From contig NC_135565.1 in NCBI RefSeq assembly GCF_964340395.1, positions 20,882,209 to 20,946,208 of the forward strand: a stretch of DNA of 64,000 nt, in the 5' to 3' direction. Shown here one piece after another: positions 31,333-44,775 of the stretch (position 1 is its first letter; every line of letters begins with the position of its first letter). Below the pieces are notes generated by a model that had not been told where the DNA came from, did no database searches, and saw only the letters and a list, made by a program, of their open reading frames with translations. The stretch is from Glandiceps talaboti. Its lineage: Eukaryota > Hemichordata > Enteropneusta > Spengelidae. A program made the position numbers and the translations under genes.

Positions 31333-32807
31333 CTACATGCATACATACATACATACATACATACATACATACATACATACATACATACATACATGCATAC
31401 ATGCATACATACATACATACATACATACATACATACATACATACATACATTGCGTTGTGTTGTGTTGTTATCAACTATCAGAATGCATTTCTTACCCCCT
31501 TCCTTTAAAGAACAATATAAAGTTGCTTCCCACTGGTTCAGATGCCTCGAACTGTATACATGTATGTTGCTCCCAATGAGCGATAGCCTGTAAAATCGTT
31601 GATCTGACGTCAGGGGCTGTAAAATCAAATGTAATAAAAGGGATTATACATCGGAAATGTGCTAGCATTTGCAGTTAATAGTTTAAATTAGTATTCTCTC
31701 GACTGTTAACCAGGTTGGTCTAAACTATACAACGTTTTGCTATGTACAGATAAATTGGATATCTGAAGAAACAAGAAATCAGTAATTTAAACCGAATTCT
31801 CATATATATATATATATATATAGGTTTTGAAAATTTGAACCAAATTATATTATTTAAGTGTATATATATATAAATATATATAGACAGACAGGTCACAACA
31901 TTAACACCTCATCGTTTTACGGTGTCAATAACACGGCAGGCGGCGTTCCTGTCGCATCCGTACGACTAACTAAAATGGCAGCCAGAAGTGAGAATTAACG
32001 GGCACGGAACCAAATATAATTGACGAATGAGTACTCACTTATTGTTGAATCGAAGCTATAAGGAACACTTGCTCCAGGCCAAAGCATGGTGGACATGACA
32101 GCTTTCCTCGCTGACCGATTCTTCGTTGAATAATAACTGACAATGTTCTGATCCGTATATTTTGCCTCTTGGACGAGTTCTAATTGTTCTTCACTCAATA
32201 CAATGTCAGACTCAAAGTAACCTGTATATTCTACTTCACTTTCTGTGCTAGTACTCGTTGAGTCAGTGGTTGTTTCAACCTGAAGAAGGAAAGGTAATAT
32301 GGAATATATATTAAATAAGGAGGTATATATGAAAGGAAAGTTCACCCACCTGTCAGTCAATATATTTGTGATTTGAATCAAGTAAAGTTGAGAAAATGTC
32401 AGACTTTGAAAGTTAACTTTTATATGAATATTCAAGTGAATGGAACAGAAATGAATTCTTTAGGGTCTAATGCTACAACCAAGGCTGAACATACGTAAAA
32501 TGTGTGGAATCGCCTGCCAGTTGGAATACAAATGGAATTATTCAATTAAGAGAGCGAGCAGAACGGGGTGAAATGGGGGGTGGGGCACGAAAACGAGTTG
32601 GGGTGCAAAGGGGAGGGAGCTCTATATTCACGGGATGACTGTGCAATTTTCCAACATAGTCATCGTAGAAGGCGGTCTAGATTTCCTGAGCAATTCTGCA
32701 AACACAAAACAGCATGAAATAAAACTTACCGTCGACTCCATATCCACAGGATGAGAAAAGGTAAATGTTGCTATGGTTAGTATTGCAAATGGTAGATGAA
32801 ACAACAT
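25292..32807 (-). CDS. Secreted astacin metalloprotease, BP10/SpAN-like (astacin-EGF-CUB-CUB)
   Basis: Thirteen exons, 5' to 3': 32730-32807, 32039-32279, 31496-31616, 30638-30713, 30305-30508, 29685-29811, 29006-29128, 28671-28768, 27395-27528, 26677-26900, 26037-26137, 25629-25750, 25292-25418; 591 aa, all junctions in phase. Order: signal peptide (1-19), propeptide with FESDI at 48-52 (the family FEGDI switch, whose Asp holds the zinc), cleavage region near RSAR (85), astacin domain to about 283. Zinc motif [13 protein letters not shown] begins at 178 (H178, E179, H182, H188) and the Met-turn SIMHYGEY ends at 240. A six-Cys EGF domain follows (about 285-313), then CUB1 (325-440), a Thr tract (457-465) and CUB2 (478-591). 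Length and order match sea-urchin BP10 and SpAN, blastula proteases linked to hatching and patterning. The start is the ATG at 32807; the upstream in-frame TTG is not used. Looks intact. Confidence 0.9.
25862..25990. repeat. (CA)n and (CATA)n tract in the last-but-one astacin intron
   Basis: CA repeat passing into CATA repeat, between the two exons at 25629-25750 and 26037-26137. Confidence 0.96.
26336..26438. repeat. (AGT)n and (TTG)n trinucleotide tracts in an astacin intron
   Basis: About 15 AGT units followed by about 18 TTG units. As transcribed the second tract is (AAC/ACA)n, the same unit that codes the Thr tract in the neighbouring exon at 26677-26900. Confidence 0.96.
27243..27386. 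repeat. (CA)n with alternating CG blocks
   Basis: The tract ends 9 bp from the exon at 27395-27528, so it lies at the donor side of that exon in the sense of transcription. The internal CGCGCGCG blocks could form Z-DNA. Confidence 0.96.
27800..28080. repeat. About 67-bp tandem repeat, four copies, in an astacin intron
   Basis: Copies share TTACCTCATGCTAGAGGGTC and TTCTCAGTACCTG with small length differences. Confidence 0.85.
31022..31450. repeat. (TTAA)n, (AAAT)n, (AGAC)n and (ATAC)n cluster
   Basis: Four microsatellite blocks lie side by side in the astacin intron between exons 30638-30713 and 31496-31616; the last block ends about 45 bp from exon 3. The long open frames here are repeat artefacts. 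Confidence 0.96.
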
Positions 32808-32953
32808 CTTCTCAAACAACGTAACGTGCTATTTTTTCCTGATGCGGATCAGAGAGTAGACTGCCAACAAATATTGAGAGTAACACTGTGATACTCTCTT
32901 ACGACTGGGTGCCAAAAGTGGTGAAATGAGCTTTGGTTCAGAAATTTGGTCTG

Positions 32954-32959
32954 TTTATA
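32954..32959 (-). promoter_or_regulatory. Candidate TATA box of the astacin gene
   Basis: The minus strand reads TTATATAAAC; the box is about 147 bp before the ATG at 32807. Inferred from motif and spacing. Confidence 0.5.
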
Positions 32960-34229
32960 TAACTTTAGTTTACGTAAGTTGCGTTACTATAGCAACTGCA
33001 GTCACAAGTACGAAACATCAGATCCTGTGTCATAACCATTAACGCGATGTTTTCACAGATTTAAGCCAACTAAAATAAGTCATTGTGTCGTTATTCGATC
33101 CTTGTGTTACTGTTAATACTTTTTCAATGAGTCCAATAAATAGTTGCTTCCCAAGTCGCTAGACGCTACGATGTCTTGATCAAATTTTCACACCTCATGT
33201 AGGCTGGTAAAGTTATGGCCTGCTAACTATTGTACGTTACTCTATAGTTAAATAATTCTATTTAGCATCACACAAGTTATGATAATCAATAGTGAAGTGT
33301 CAATCACCAATGAATATCAATTAGATGAGATCGTCTTTGTAGATTCCTGACACCGGAAATAAAAACACTTTCCTGCGACGGAATTCTTCAAAGAAAGAGG
33401 TTGAAAACACGACAAATGCGTTACCATGGTCACAATCAAAACAATTAACCTATTTATAAATTGTAACTCTGGGACAAAAAGCTTTGACCTCTATAGTCAT
33501 TCATTAGCATCGTCTTGTAGCAGATCTGATACGAACTTTACTCCTAATTTATGGTCTAATGTCCGAGATGTGAGTCGAATTCAATACGGGTCAAGTTTGG
33601 CCAGAAAACTCTAAAATATGGAAACATTTTTTGCCAGGATATTCTCAGATATTGAGAATGACCAGGATAACCGGAACGGCGACACCAAAGGAAACGAAAA
33701 TGGGCGTTTTAGTGTTTGACACTTAATTATTATTAAGTTAGTCTCCATTCATCATCTTCCAAGTTGCGTCATCATCCAAGAAAGGAATAAAACAATGAAG
33801 CAAATTGTACAATGGTTTCATATTGAAAACTGATTCATAGGAGGTCCTTCGACTTGAGCATGGATCTATCATTGTTATTTATTTTCCAAACAAAACGCTT
33901 CCTGCGCTTTAAGAACTAATATAGTTTTAGAGTTGAAAGATGATTGTCTTACAGATGCAGTATTCGACTTTCATTAATACTATATATTCTTATTTTATGA
34001 CACTATCTTGAATGTTTACCTCTAATATACTAGTAGACAAAATGTAGTAGAGTGACGCGTTGGACTGTTTGTCTTTGGATAAATCACACCTTTTGGTTCT
34101 CCTTTTATGTGCTAATGTAAAACACTTTTGTTGTTTTAAGTGTTATTCAAATTATTGTACGGGTAAAAATGTGTGTATTTTCATTTCATTGAAGAGCCAC
34201 TGTCGTTTTAAAAAAAACTAGCTGAATTT

Positions 34230-34605
34230 CAGACATGTGCGGCATGGTTTAGTGTTTATATTCTTCAGACCTGTGCAGTATGGTTTGGTGTCTATACTTC
34301 AGACCTGCGTGGCATGGTTCAGTGTTTATACTTCAGACCTGTACGGCATGGTTTAGTGTTTATACCTCAGACCTGTACGGTATGGTTTAGTGTTTATACT
34401 TCAGACCTGTACGGTATGGTTTAGTGTTTATACTTCAGACCTGTACGGTATGGTTTAGTGTTTATACTTCAGACCTGTACGGTATGGTTTAGTGTTTATA
34501 CCTCAGACCTGTACGGTATGGTTTAGTGTTTATACCTCAGACCTGTACGGTATGGTTTAGTGTAATTCATACCTCAGACCTGTGCGGCATTGTTTCATCT
34601 ATATC
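34230..34605. repeat. 34-bp minisatellite, 11 copies
   Basis: Copies opening CAGACCTGTACGGTATGGTT start at 34266, 34300, 34334 and on to 34538 at an exact 34-bp period, with diverged end copies at 34230 and 34575. Confidence 0.93.
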
Positions 34606-34848
34606 ACAGACAAGTTTGCTACTTGTCTGTGTCTATATCAATGATAGTTTGGATACAAAAACAGAAGAGGATGCAAATTGATCTATGCTTTCACTCGAAT
34701 AAAGATTTTTAAAGAAATCACAACTAATGTTAGCCAATGATAAAACTTTTGTTTCTACATACTCTTACAGTAGTTATGTAATGTCACGTGTGAGTGTGTA
34801 GCAATGACAAGATTTATCTAAACATTAGGTAGTTTTAGTACTGTTATT

Positions 34849-35035
34849 GACAGACCATGGTGGTATAAGGGAGATACCTCTATGGACAGACCATGGTGGT
34901 ATAAGGGAGATACCTCTATGGACAGACCATGGTGGTATAAGGGAGATACCTCTATGGACAGACCATGGTGGCATAAGGGGAGCTCCTCTATTGACAGACA
35001 CCATGGTGATATAAGGGAGATACCTCTTTGGACAG
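34849..35035. repeat. 36-bp minisatellite, five copies
   Basis: Copies opening GACAGACCATGGTGGTATAA start at 34849, 34885, 34921, 34957 and 34993. Because 36 is a multiple of 3 an open frame (MDRPWWYKGDTS repeated) runs through it; no other sign of coding. Confidence 0.93.
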
Positions 35036-36570
35036 ATATACTCAGTAGCTTGTTAGAATTCAGTTGTATTGTAAAGTTGGTCCATTTTTGTAATTGCCAA
35101 AATCTAGTAGACAAAATGTCCTCATTCCAAACATGTAAGTATCCCACTTCTATTTTCCAAAGAAGTCGATAAAAAACTTATGTTTTAAAAATAACAGCTC
35201 AAATCAGAGCTTATGTCTTTATATTCTAAAATTGTGTGGGAAAGTATTTTCTAAAAAGACAGACCAGTCCACTCTCTATTCTTCTCTCTCTGACTTCATT
35301 TTAAATATCACAAATGAAACAAGCGACCTATCGGTCAGAATAGCTCCGCTGTTTTTTTTTAATTTTATTTTTTATTTTGGTGACATGTAGAAGTGGTTCA
35401 GTTCTTCAGCTCTTTACTATGCAGTTTTGTTTTAGCGATGCAATAAAGTGGTTAGTGGTTTCATATGATGTCTCACTATAAAACACATTTTACACAGAAG
35501 TTGGTAATGTATTGTACTTTTATACCATAGTCACCATTTTATAACAAAAATTTACTGTTATGAAAAATTGCACAAAATCTCAGAAAAAAAATGACTGGGA
35601 AATGCACACAACAAAAAAAAATTTCTAACAAATTTACCAAGTCAACAACATTCAACTTGTACTAGTTGTAGTAGATATATATATAGGGAAGAAATGTATT
35701 AATCGCCATCTTAGTTTCCGTACGGCGACAATCCCCAAGTACCCGAAAGAGAGTCATTCTCAGCCAACAGGGTTTGACACTGGAGTAAAAAAGTCACTAT
35801 CCCACATGACTAGTAAAATTGATAACGTAGTAGTCCTGCAAAAAAATTGGTGGTCCTATCTTTAAGTGCTTTCGCTTGTTCACTTAGGCTCTTCATCTCT
35901 CTTAGTTTTTGCTCTACCTCTAATTCACTTTTCCAAACCCCATATTTATTTCAAACCGTGTGTTGTAATTGAACTGTCTATTTCTTTGTAGTTGTTTGTG
36001 CATCATCAACTCCTTACTGTAATTTTATTCTCTTTTTCATGTTTTGGAACTTCTTCTCTTTTTTTGTTGCTTTCTGTGAGTAGTTTGCCTTAATTGGAGG
36101 GGGGGGAGTAATAAGATGTTATGTGGTCTTATTTCTAGCTTAAATACTACATAACATTTCTGGTACACATTGATCTAACTATTGCATTTTTAAAAGACAA
36201 AAAATTACCTTCCCATGGAGCAAGTCTTTATAGTGTTCTCCTTAGTGCATATTAGAATGTATTTACAACATAAAAATAAATAAATTTGAAGGTTACCAGC
36301 AGTTACAGCAAAATTTTGTTACTAATTACATGTACAAGTCACCTCGTCTATTTTCGTGTCTATGTACTTCCGGGTTGACATAAATGTTAAACGTGATACA
36401 GTCGGCCCTATAATTACTAAGAAATGACAAAACCGTTCGCAAAATAAAGTTCAGGATTTTAATTTTTCAAACTGAATATCAATATCCACTACACATTCAA
36501 TAACTGGTTTCGCGTATTTAGAAATGTGCCCCAAAACATGAACACGGAACACGGAACACGGAACACGGAA

Positions 36571-36612
36571 TCGTCTACACGGCACTAAAAATCCTACCTG
36601 AGGATGGGGCTA
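36571..36612. mobile_element. Miniature remnant of the AGCCCC inverted-repeat family
   Basis: About 40 bp reading CGTCTACACGGCACTAAAAA, then TCCTACCTGAGG, then ATGGGGCT. It has both ends of the elements at 40428 and 63218 with the middle missing. Confidence 0.65.
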
Positions 36613-37551
36613 GTGTTACTAAGTTAGCAGTTTCATTGTAGGCTGTAAGTTGTACCGGTAAAAAAAACGATCATCACATCATGTAGGAAGTACAAAAACA
36701 TAGAACACGTTGTTTTCTTGCTGAATAAACTCACTGAAATAACAACACGGTCAAATTGCGTCTTCGATTTTGACAGCCACCATTGTTATGATTGAGCTTC
36801 ACTTAGTTACGTTGAACGTGGCCGGGCGAACGCTGACATCCAATTTGTACAGCGCTTTTACAAAGGGAGCTCGTCAATTACCTACCGAATAATTAACTCA
36901 GAAACGTAGTTTAAATACTAACTGATCTAAAAATTACTGTTCAGAAAGACTACGCATCCGTACATAAATACGAATTCATGCGACAAAGATTTCAACTTTA
37001 CTACTTGTTACAGTGTAGAGGCCAGCCTTACCCTTATTATACACATATCATCGTACAACTAATTTTATTGGCTATAATATTAGCTACATTTGAAAGGTCT
37101 CACTTGATTGGCTCATCCTTCGCTATTCCCGTTTTCAAGAGACACCCCGCTAGAATAAAGTGCCACGTAGTACAGCAATGGCGCGAGATCGCCTGTTGGG
37201 CGACTTTCCCCACCGGGTGTGCTTTTCGAAAACTACAGAACACATGCTTTTGTGACACGGAATCATAGAAAATCTACCCCGTTTCCAAACTAATCGTAAT
37301 TTTATCGCGAATAGACAATCAGAGTTGGTCAAAATAGCAAATTAAAAATCAAATGAATTTTACTATGACCGTGAATTCATGATCATAAAGCCGGTGGTTT
37401 GAATTCTGATCTCCCTAATATACCTATCGAAAAGTCACTATCCCGTCGGACCTGCAATGGATATTTTAGTAACCTTTACTGGTCCTTACAGAAAGTTACT
37501 TGACTCGCGGGATAGCGGACCAGCGTGTACGTGTATGTCGAACCCTTGCCA

Positions 37552-37936
37552 TACGTTACAGCATAGACCCTCCTGGTTACAGTGGTAACACTCGTTCATG
37601 TTCGATTAAGTGATGAAGTGATCTTTTTTTTAATTTCTTTTCATCACAACAACAAAATCTGCGCGATCAAAAGTGTTGTAAACTAAACCAGAAAGAATTA
37701 TCGGGCTGGCTAAACTTCCCGATGAACTGCAGGAGTAAGGTCCAAGTCCAAGTAAGCCCCGATAGTACGTGAGAAAATCGTCTCAAACTAGCGATACAAC
37801 TTTCAAAATATAACTTGACATGTTAGAGTTATACAATTCAAGACGGGTTTTCACTCGAAAACAACAATTCTGTGAATAATGACACTGAACGCAGCGATTT
37901 CTCGGACGATGTTACCACTGCACTGTAACGTATGGC
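37552..37936. repeat. Inverted repeat around TACGTTACAG
   Basis: GCCATACGTTACAG and CAGTGGTAAC at 37548-37592 recur inverted as GTTACCACTG and CTGTAACGTATGGC at 37908-37936. A separate inverted pair, TCCGTACGGCGACAATCC, lies at about 35716 and 37990. Together they suggest an old rearranged repeat. Confidence 0.6.
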
Positions 37937-38479
37937 TGACAACGACTTGCTTCTGTGTTCTGGGTTAGTCCCTCCTGCATCCGGGTACTTGGGATTGTCG
38001 CCGTACGGAACTACCACATCGGTAATTTTGACGCTGTAATTTTGCCACCAATATTGATCGTACAAAAACAAAACTCCATAAATGAACCACAAAGTACTTT
38101 CCCTTTCAAAATGTGGTAATTTTAGAAAGAGTATTATCGTTTTTATTGACGACTGACTCTGTCAAAAATCGTTCGATACACTTCAGTTCAGGCATGGAAG
38201 ACTTCTCACAATGATAATGAGGTGCATTTACTGGAATGAACCATTCTGTAGGAGGGGTGGAGAACTGGATTTGAAGTTTACAAACAAACCTTTTTCGAAC
38301 AAATATTTGTCATTTGGGCGCACAATGCGTAGAATTAAGACTATAGCACATATTACATTGCTTGTTTGACGTCAATAGTGTCTTTTGAAAAGTTTCACTT
38401 TACCTAAAGTCTCGCGGACTGATTTCCAATATGGCGTCGGTCATTATGCTCATTAACATATTCATTTTTTTTTCAAATT

Positions 38480-38770
38480 TCAAAAAAAAAATCATAAAAA
38501 ATAGAAGAGAAGACGTGCTGACTTGAAATTAACAAATCTAAGTAAGCTACCCCCTGTGCATCAACACACCAGATATCAAAGCAATCTGATTTTAAGTTTA
38601 TGAGGAGTTGATGAAAATGTCATTTTTGGAAAAAAAATCATAAAAAATTGAAAATGGCACAGATCAACTTGGCATGAACAAATCTGAATAGCCTCCCCCC
38701 AGGGAACATGCACACCAAATATCGAAGAATTCCGACTCTCACTTTCAGAGTAGAAAGTGAAAATATAAAA
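38480..38770. repeat. Two-copy tandem repeat of about 150 bp
   Basis: Each copy has AAAAAATCATAAAAAAT, AACAAATCTRARTAGCC/GCT with a C-run, ACACCARATATC and a TTTGAGT-like end. The copies are diverged. Confidence 0.7.
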
Positions 38771-39995
38771 GTTTGACGGACACCTATGATTCACTCTACT
38801 CTCTATACCTCAATACCCACCTATACCTAAAGCTACGCTTTCAGCTTTCGCTGACAGCGGAGCTAAAAAACAGTAATACTGGACAAGTTTGATTCAGTCA
38901 GCTTTTAATAATCCGTTCCAATACAAATGCAAATGTACAATTCTGAATGACACAAATATACAATAAAAATAACATTTTACAATGAATTGAAAACCAATCG
39001 TGTGTTTGAATGTTGAGTATTTGCTGGTTTGACAGCAAAACTACATCAGACAAAACACTTCAGGAAAAAATGTCTGCCAATGATTTTTTTCTTTCCAATA
39101 ACTTTAGTATTTACGTTATACTTGCAAAATGTCACAAAAGTCCTTTGAAAAGTCAAGTCAATATACAATAGATATATGTAACTGTTGTTGTTGTTGTTGT
39201 TGTTTACATTGTTGTTGCCATTGTTGTTTAGTTAGATCCCAAACTTGGACAGTCTTTGCTGAGAAAATTCCTTGGCATCACCATACCATCTTGTTTATCT
39301 CTGAAATATGTCAAAACCATTGATAAATAGTTAAGTAAATGAACAGTACAGGTCAACAAAACCCAATCTCTACATTTTCACTGAACAATATTCTTACATT
39401 TACCAAGACTAGCCAATGGTATGATTAATTTTCAAACTTGTAATTAGAGAGGGTTTTTGACGGTATGCATATGTTCATGGCATCCTGAGGTCAAAAACAT
39501 ACCATAATTGCATTGAAGTGTACAACCAATTAAAATCCATGTCTAGATTTAGCCACAGTGAGATAACATAAGTACTTTGAGTTGCCATGGAAATTTAGGC
39601 ATAGTAAGATAACATAAGTACCTTTAGTTGCCATGTAAATTTAAAAAGAAGCCATAGCTTGATTATCAAAAACAAAAGATTTCACAGTTTGGCCACTAGG
39701 AGTGCTGTTTGTAGACCATTTTGAGGCAGGAGTGAGGGCCAGAAGTTTCACTGTACCATGTTTAACTATTACTGTAATTTTCTTTTACAACAGACGTCCT
39801 TTTCACATATTTTGTTTATAGCTTCATGCATCATCATATGATCATTAACCATGACCAATATGAGCACCCCCCACCTTGCCAAATCTGGGGCTTCCGGTTG
39901 TGATCATTACATGTGAAATGTGTGGAATATGATAACCATCATAGATTAGATTTAAATCAGTTTGATTACTATATGTATTGTGTAATTATTAGTAC

Positions 39996-42237
<2,242 letters not shown>

Positions 42238-42239
42238 TC

Positions 42240-44775
42240 AGAGAAAATATGAAAAAATGACTTAGATACTGTTGTACAATGATAGTATTTCTTTCAAATT
42301 TTTCCATTTTCAACAATACCAACTCTTGGAAAGCTGTACCCGAAGCTTTCGTCCTCTCACTCAGGACATTATCAGTAGACTGAAGTAATTAACATGAACT
42401 ACGAACACAGGTGTTAATTACTATGTTAACAATCAACAATGATAGCATTTTTTATGATTTTCATGGCACTGATCATAAGCCTCTGCACCTGACAGATATA
42501 TACAGCTACAAAGGTATTGAAAGGAAGGCCACCATAGCTTCAGGTCATTAGTCCTACGTATATAATGGTTAGCAGTTACAGTTTATCAAAAGTGGTATGT
42601 TATTGTTATTATCACAACATAGCTCAATTATTGCTATTTAATCAACTGCTATCAAAGAATTCTTTATATCATTTATCCGTGCTTCTCAACTTAAACAATA
42701 CACACGATAAACAAAACATAACTGTAATTTGAATCCACTACCCATGCTCATACACAACTTATACAGCCAGTTCTGAGTTACCATGCGGTAGTCGTCAAAA
42801 CTGGTCACTTGGTATCGTTCCAAATTTTGTGACTACACTAAATCGACTAATATTGCCAACACTACATCACAGATCCATGGCAACGTTACAAATTAAGGTT
42901 CCTACAACACATTCAGTAAAGAATTTTTGCCATCAAATAGATGAGATAACGTAAACAATGATTTTTACCATTAAATCGTTTTAAACCTGTCTACCATAAT
43001 AATAGATCCACCGTCGTAACTTGAAACCTCAGCTCGCCCGCCTCAACTGTCAGAAATGGTCATTCTGGTTGTCATACCGTATTATGATAAATCTACAGAC
43101 GATCGCATTTAAAAATGTGTCACGTTTATTCCTTAATGTCTTCTATACTCTGATATCACTACTCCAATTATTGAAAGAGATGTTCACTTACCCTGTACGA
43201 AGAAAATGAAGTAGACCTATTTTATGGACGTGTACGGGCAGACGTTTGTTTTCGGGTTGGTTGATTAGCAACGCTTTGCGCAACCTGTCTGCGCAGAGGT
43301 TAAAGGTATTTATTGACTTGCGCCACCAGTGTCAATGTCGTCAATTCACAATTTATTTCGTTTTTTGTCGATGTAAACACGTACGGTACAGGTAGAAGTT
43401 TTTGTATGAAAGAAAAATATATTAAAACAAATATATTGTGATAAAAATGAACGATACACTACATCATCAAGTGATATTGGACATTGCACTTTGGTATACC
43501 ATCGATGCATATGGAATTTAAAGCGTGCACTCTTTAGATATAACCAGAAGAAAGCGTCACTGTAGTCAAATAATAGTGGTATTAAACACAGTTCATTCGA
43601 TAGTAATATGTTTATTGTTCGCTGTTGTAGACAAATACCGATATGACGAATTATTTCCAATTTCTGTGATATATTTTGGTGATAGTCTTGTTAACGTGGG
43701 GTTCCTAGGAAATGAATGGAACCAACTAAATACCTAATCAATAACCTTTCTCTATTTTTTCAGTGCAACGGAGTTTGTGATTAGTTCTATTGTTTCAACT
43801 TCAGGGTGACTGAAAAGCTCTTCGATCGATGAAATTTATTCACCGTGTTCAACATAACTGGGAGTATGATGATGAATAAACTAAATTGCTTTATTGAGAG
43901 TCCGGCCAATCTGAGGTGTGAACTATTTCACCCAAACCTTTGTCTTGAGATGAATTTCATCATCAAATTCTTTGTTCTCGTTGTATAAATATTAAAATGG
44001 AAGGAAGGCGATTTTTCATCTTCGTCATTGCAATAAATCAAATATTATTCTTTAAAAGACGAAAGTAATTTTTTGCACATTTTGACCTCATAAGCCTTAG
44101 GGCTATTTAACTTATTAACTTATAAAAAGCTAAATAAAAACTTCCGCTTAAAAATTTAACCGTTTCCGCAATCTGCTAAAAGTTTGTAATTTCTGTATGT
44201 GTTATTTTTGCATGCGTTACCCCCCCCCCCCCCACCCCCTTCTTTGACTTACTATAATGTTGACACATGTGCATGACACAGTCATCGGCAGATAGATGTT
44301 GACAACTAATACTGTCACGGCTGCTTTGCATGCAGGAGTGTTAGTGGAGAAAACATTTTACAAACAACTAAATAATTAACAACTTTATTGAAATTCAGAT
44401 TCACATTTATGTTTGGAATTCGTAATTTGACTTAGCGAAACAAAGGCATTCCCGTTAGATATTCGTGTAATTATGGTTATCTTCTGCAAGTGATATTATT
44501 AAGTCAAGAATTATCGTTCTATTGACGTTATGAAAAATATTTTAAAAACCTGATAGGCGCGCGCGCGCAGATCTCCATTTTGAAATGTCGATTACAATAT
44601 CCAAATATGAATCTAAACAGGCGGCAAGCATAAACTTACGAATTATCCAGGTCAAATGCTTTGTGCCCAGGAGTGTACTTTTAGTTGCTTTTAACCCATC
44701 CTTTTGACGATATTTATCCAACCAGGTGGATAGAGATGTAAACATATCCATGAGGACATTACGAGGAGTCAGATC
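42240..44775. other. Intergenic region between ROPN1L and the arrestin gene
   Basis: The two genes are divergent here, so promoters of both should lie within. I see a GC-richer stretch at about 43180-43330 (CAACCTGTCTGCGCAGAGG), a poly-C run at 44221-44234 and an alternating CG stretch (GGCGCGCGCGCGCAG) at about 44557. No further gene is supported; the open frames at 43346 and 44542 on the minus strand have no family pattern. Confidence 0.6.

Larger units (their letters stand above)
33000..39990. other. Large intergenic region, no gene seen
   Basis: No exon with a recognisable family pattern. It contains the minisatellites at 34230 and 34849, inverted repeats at 35.7 and 37.5-38.0 kb, a miniature AGCCCC element at 36571, and a two-copy repeat of about 150 bp at 38480-38770. 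Open frames at 33426, 36978 and 39129 look random. Confidence 0.65.

Noticed and set aside
36978-37268. 96-codon open frame, plus strand
   Set aside because: No domain pattern, splice context or composition typical of the real exons here.
43346-43660. 104-codon minus-strand open frame between ROPN1L and the arrestin gene
   Set aside because: Low-complexity, hydrophobic and aromatic mix with no family pattern; AT-rich chance frame.
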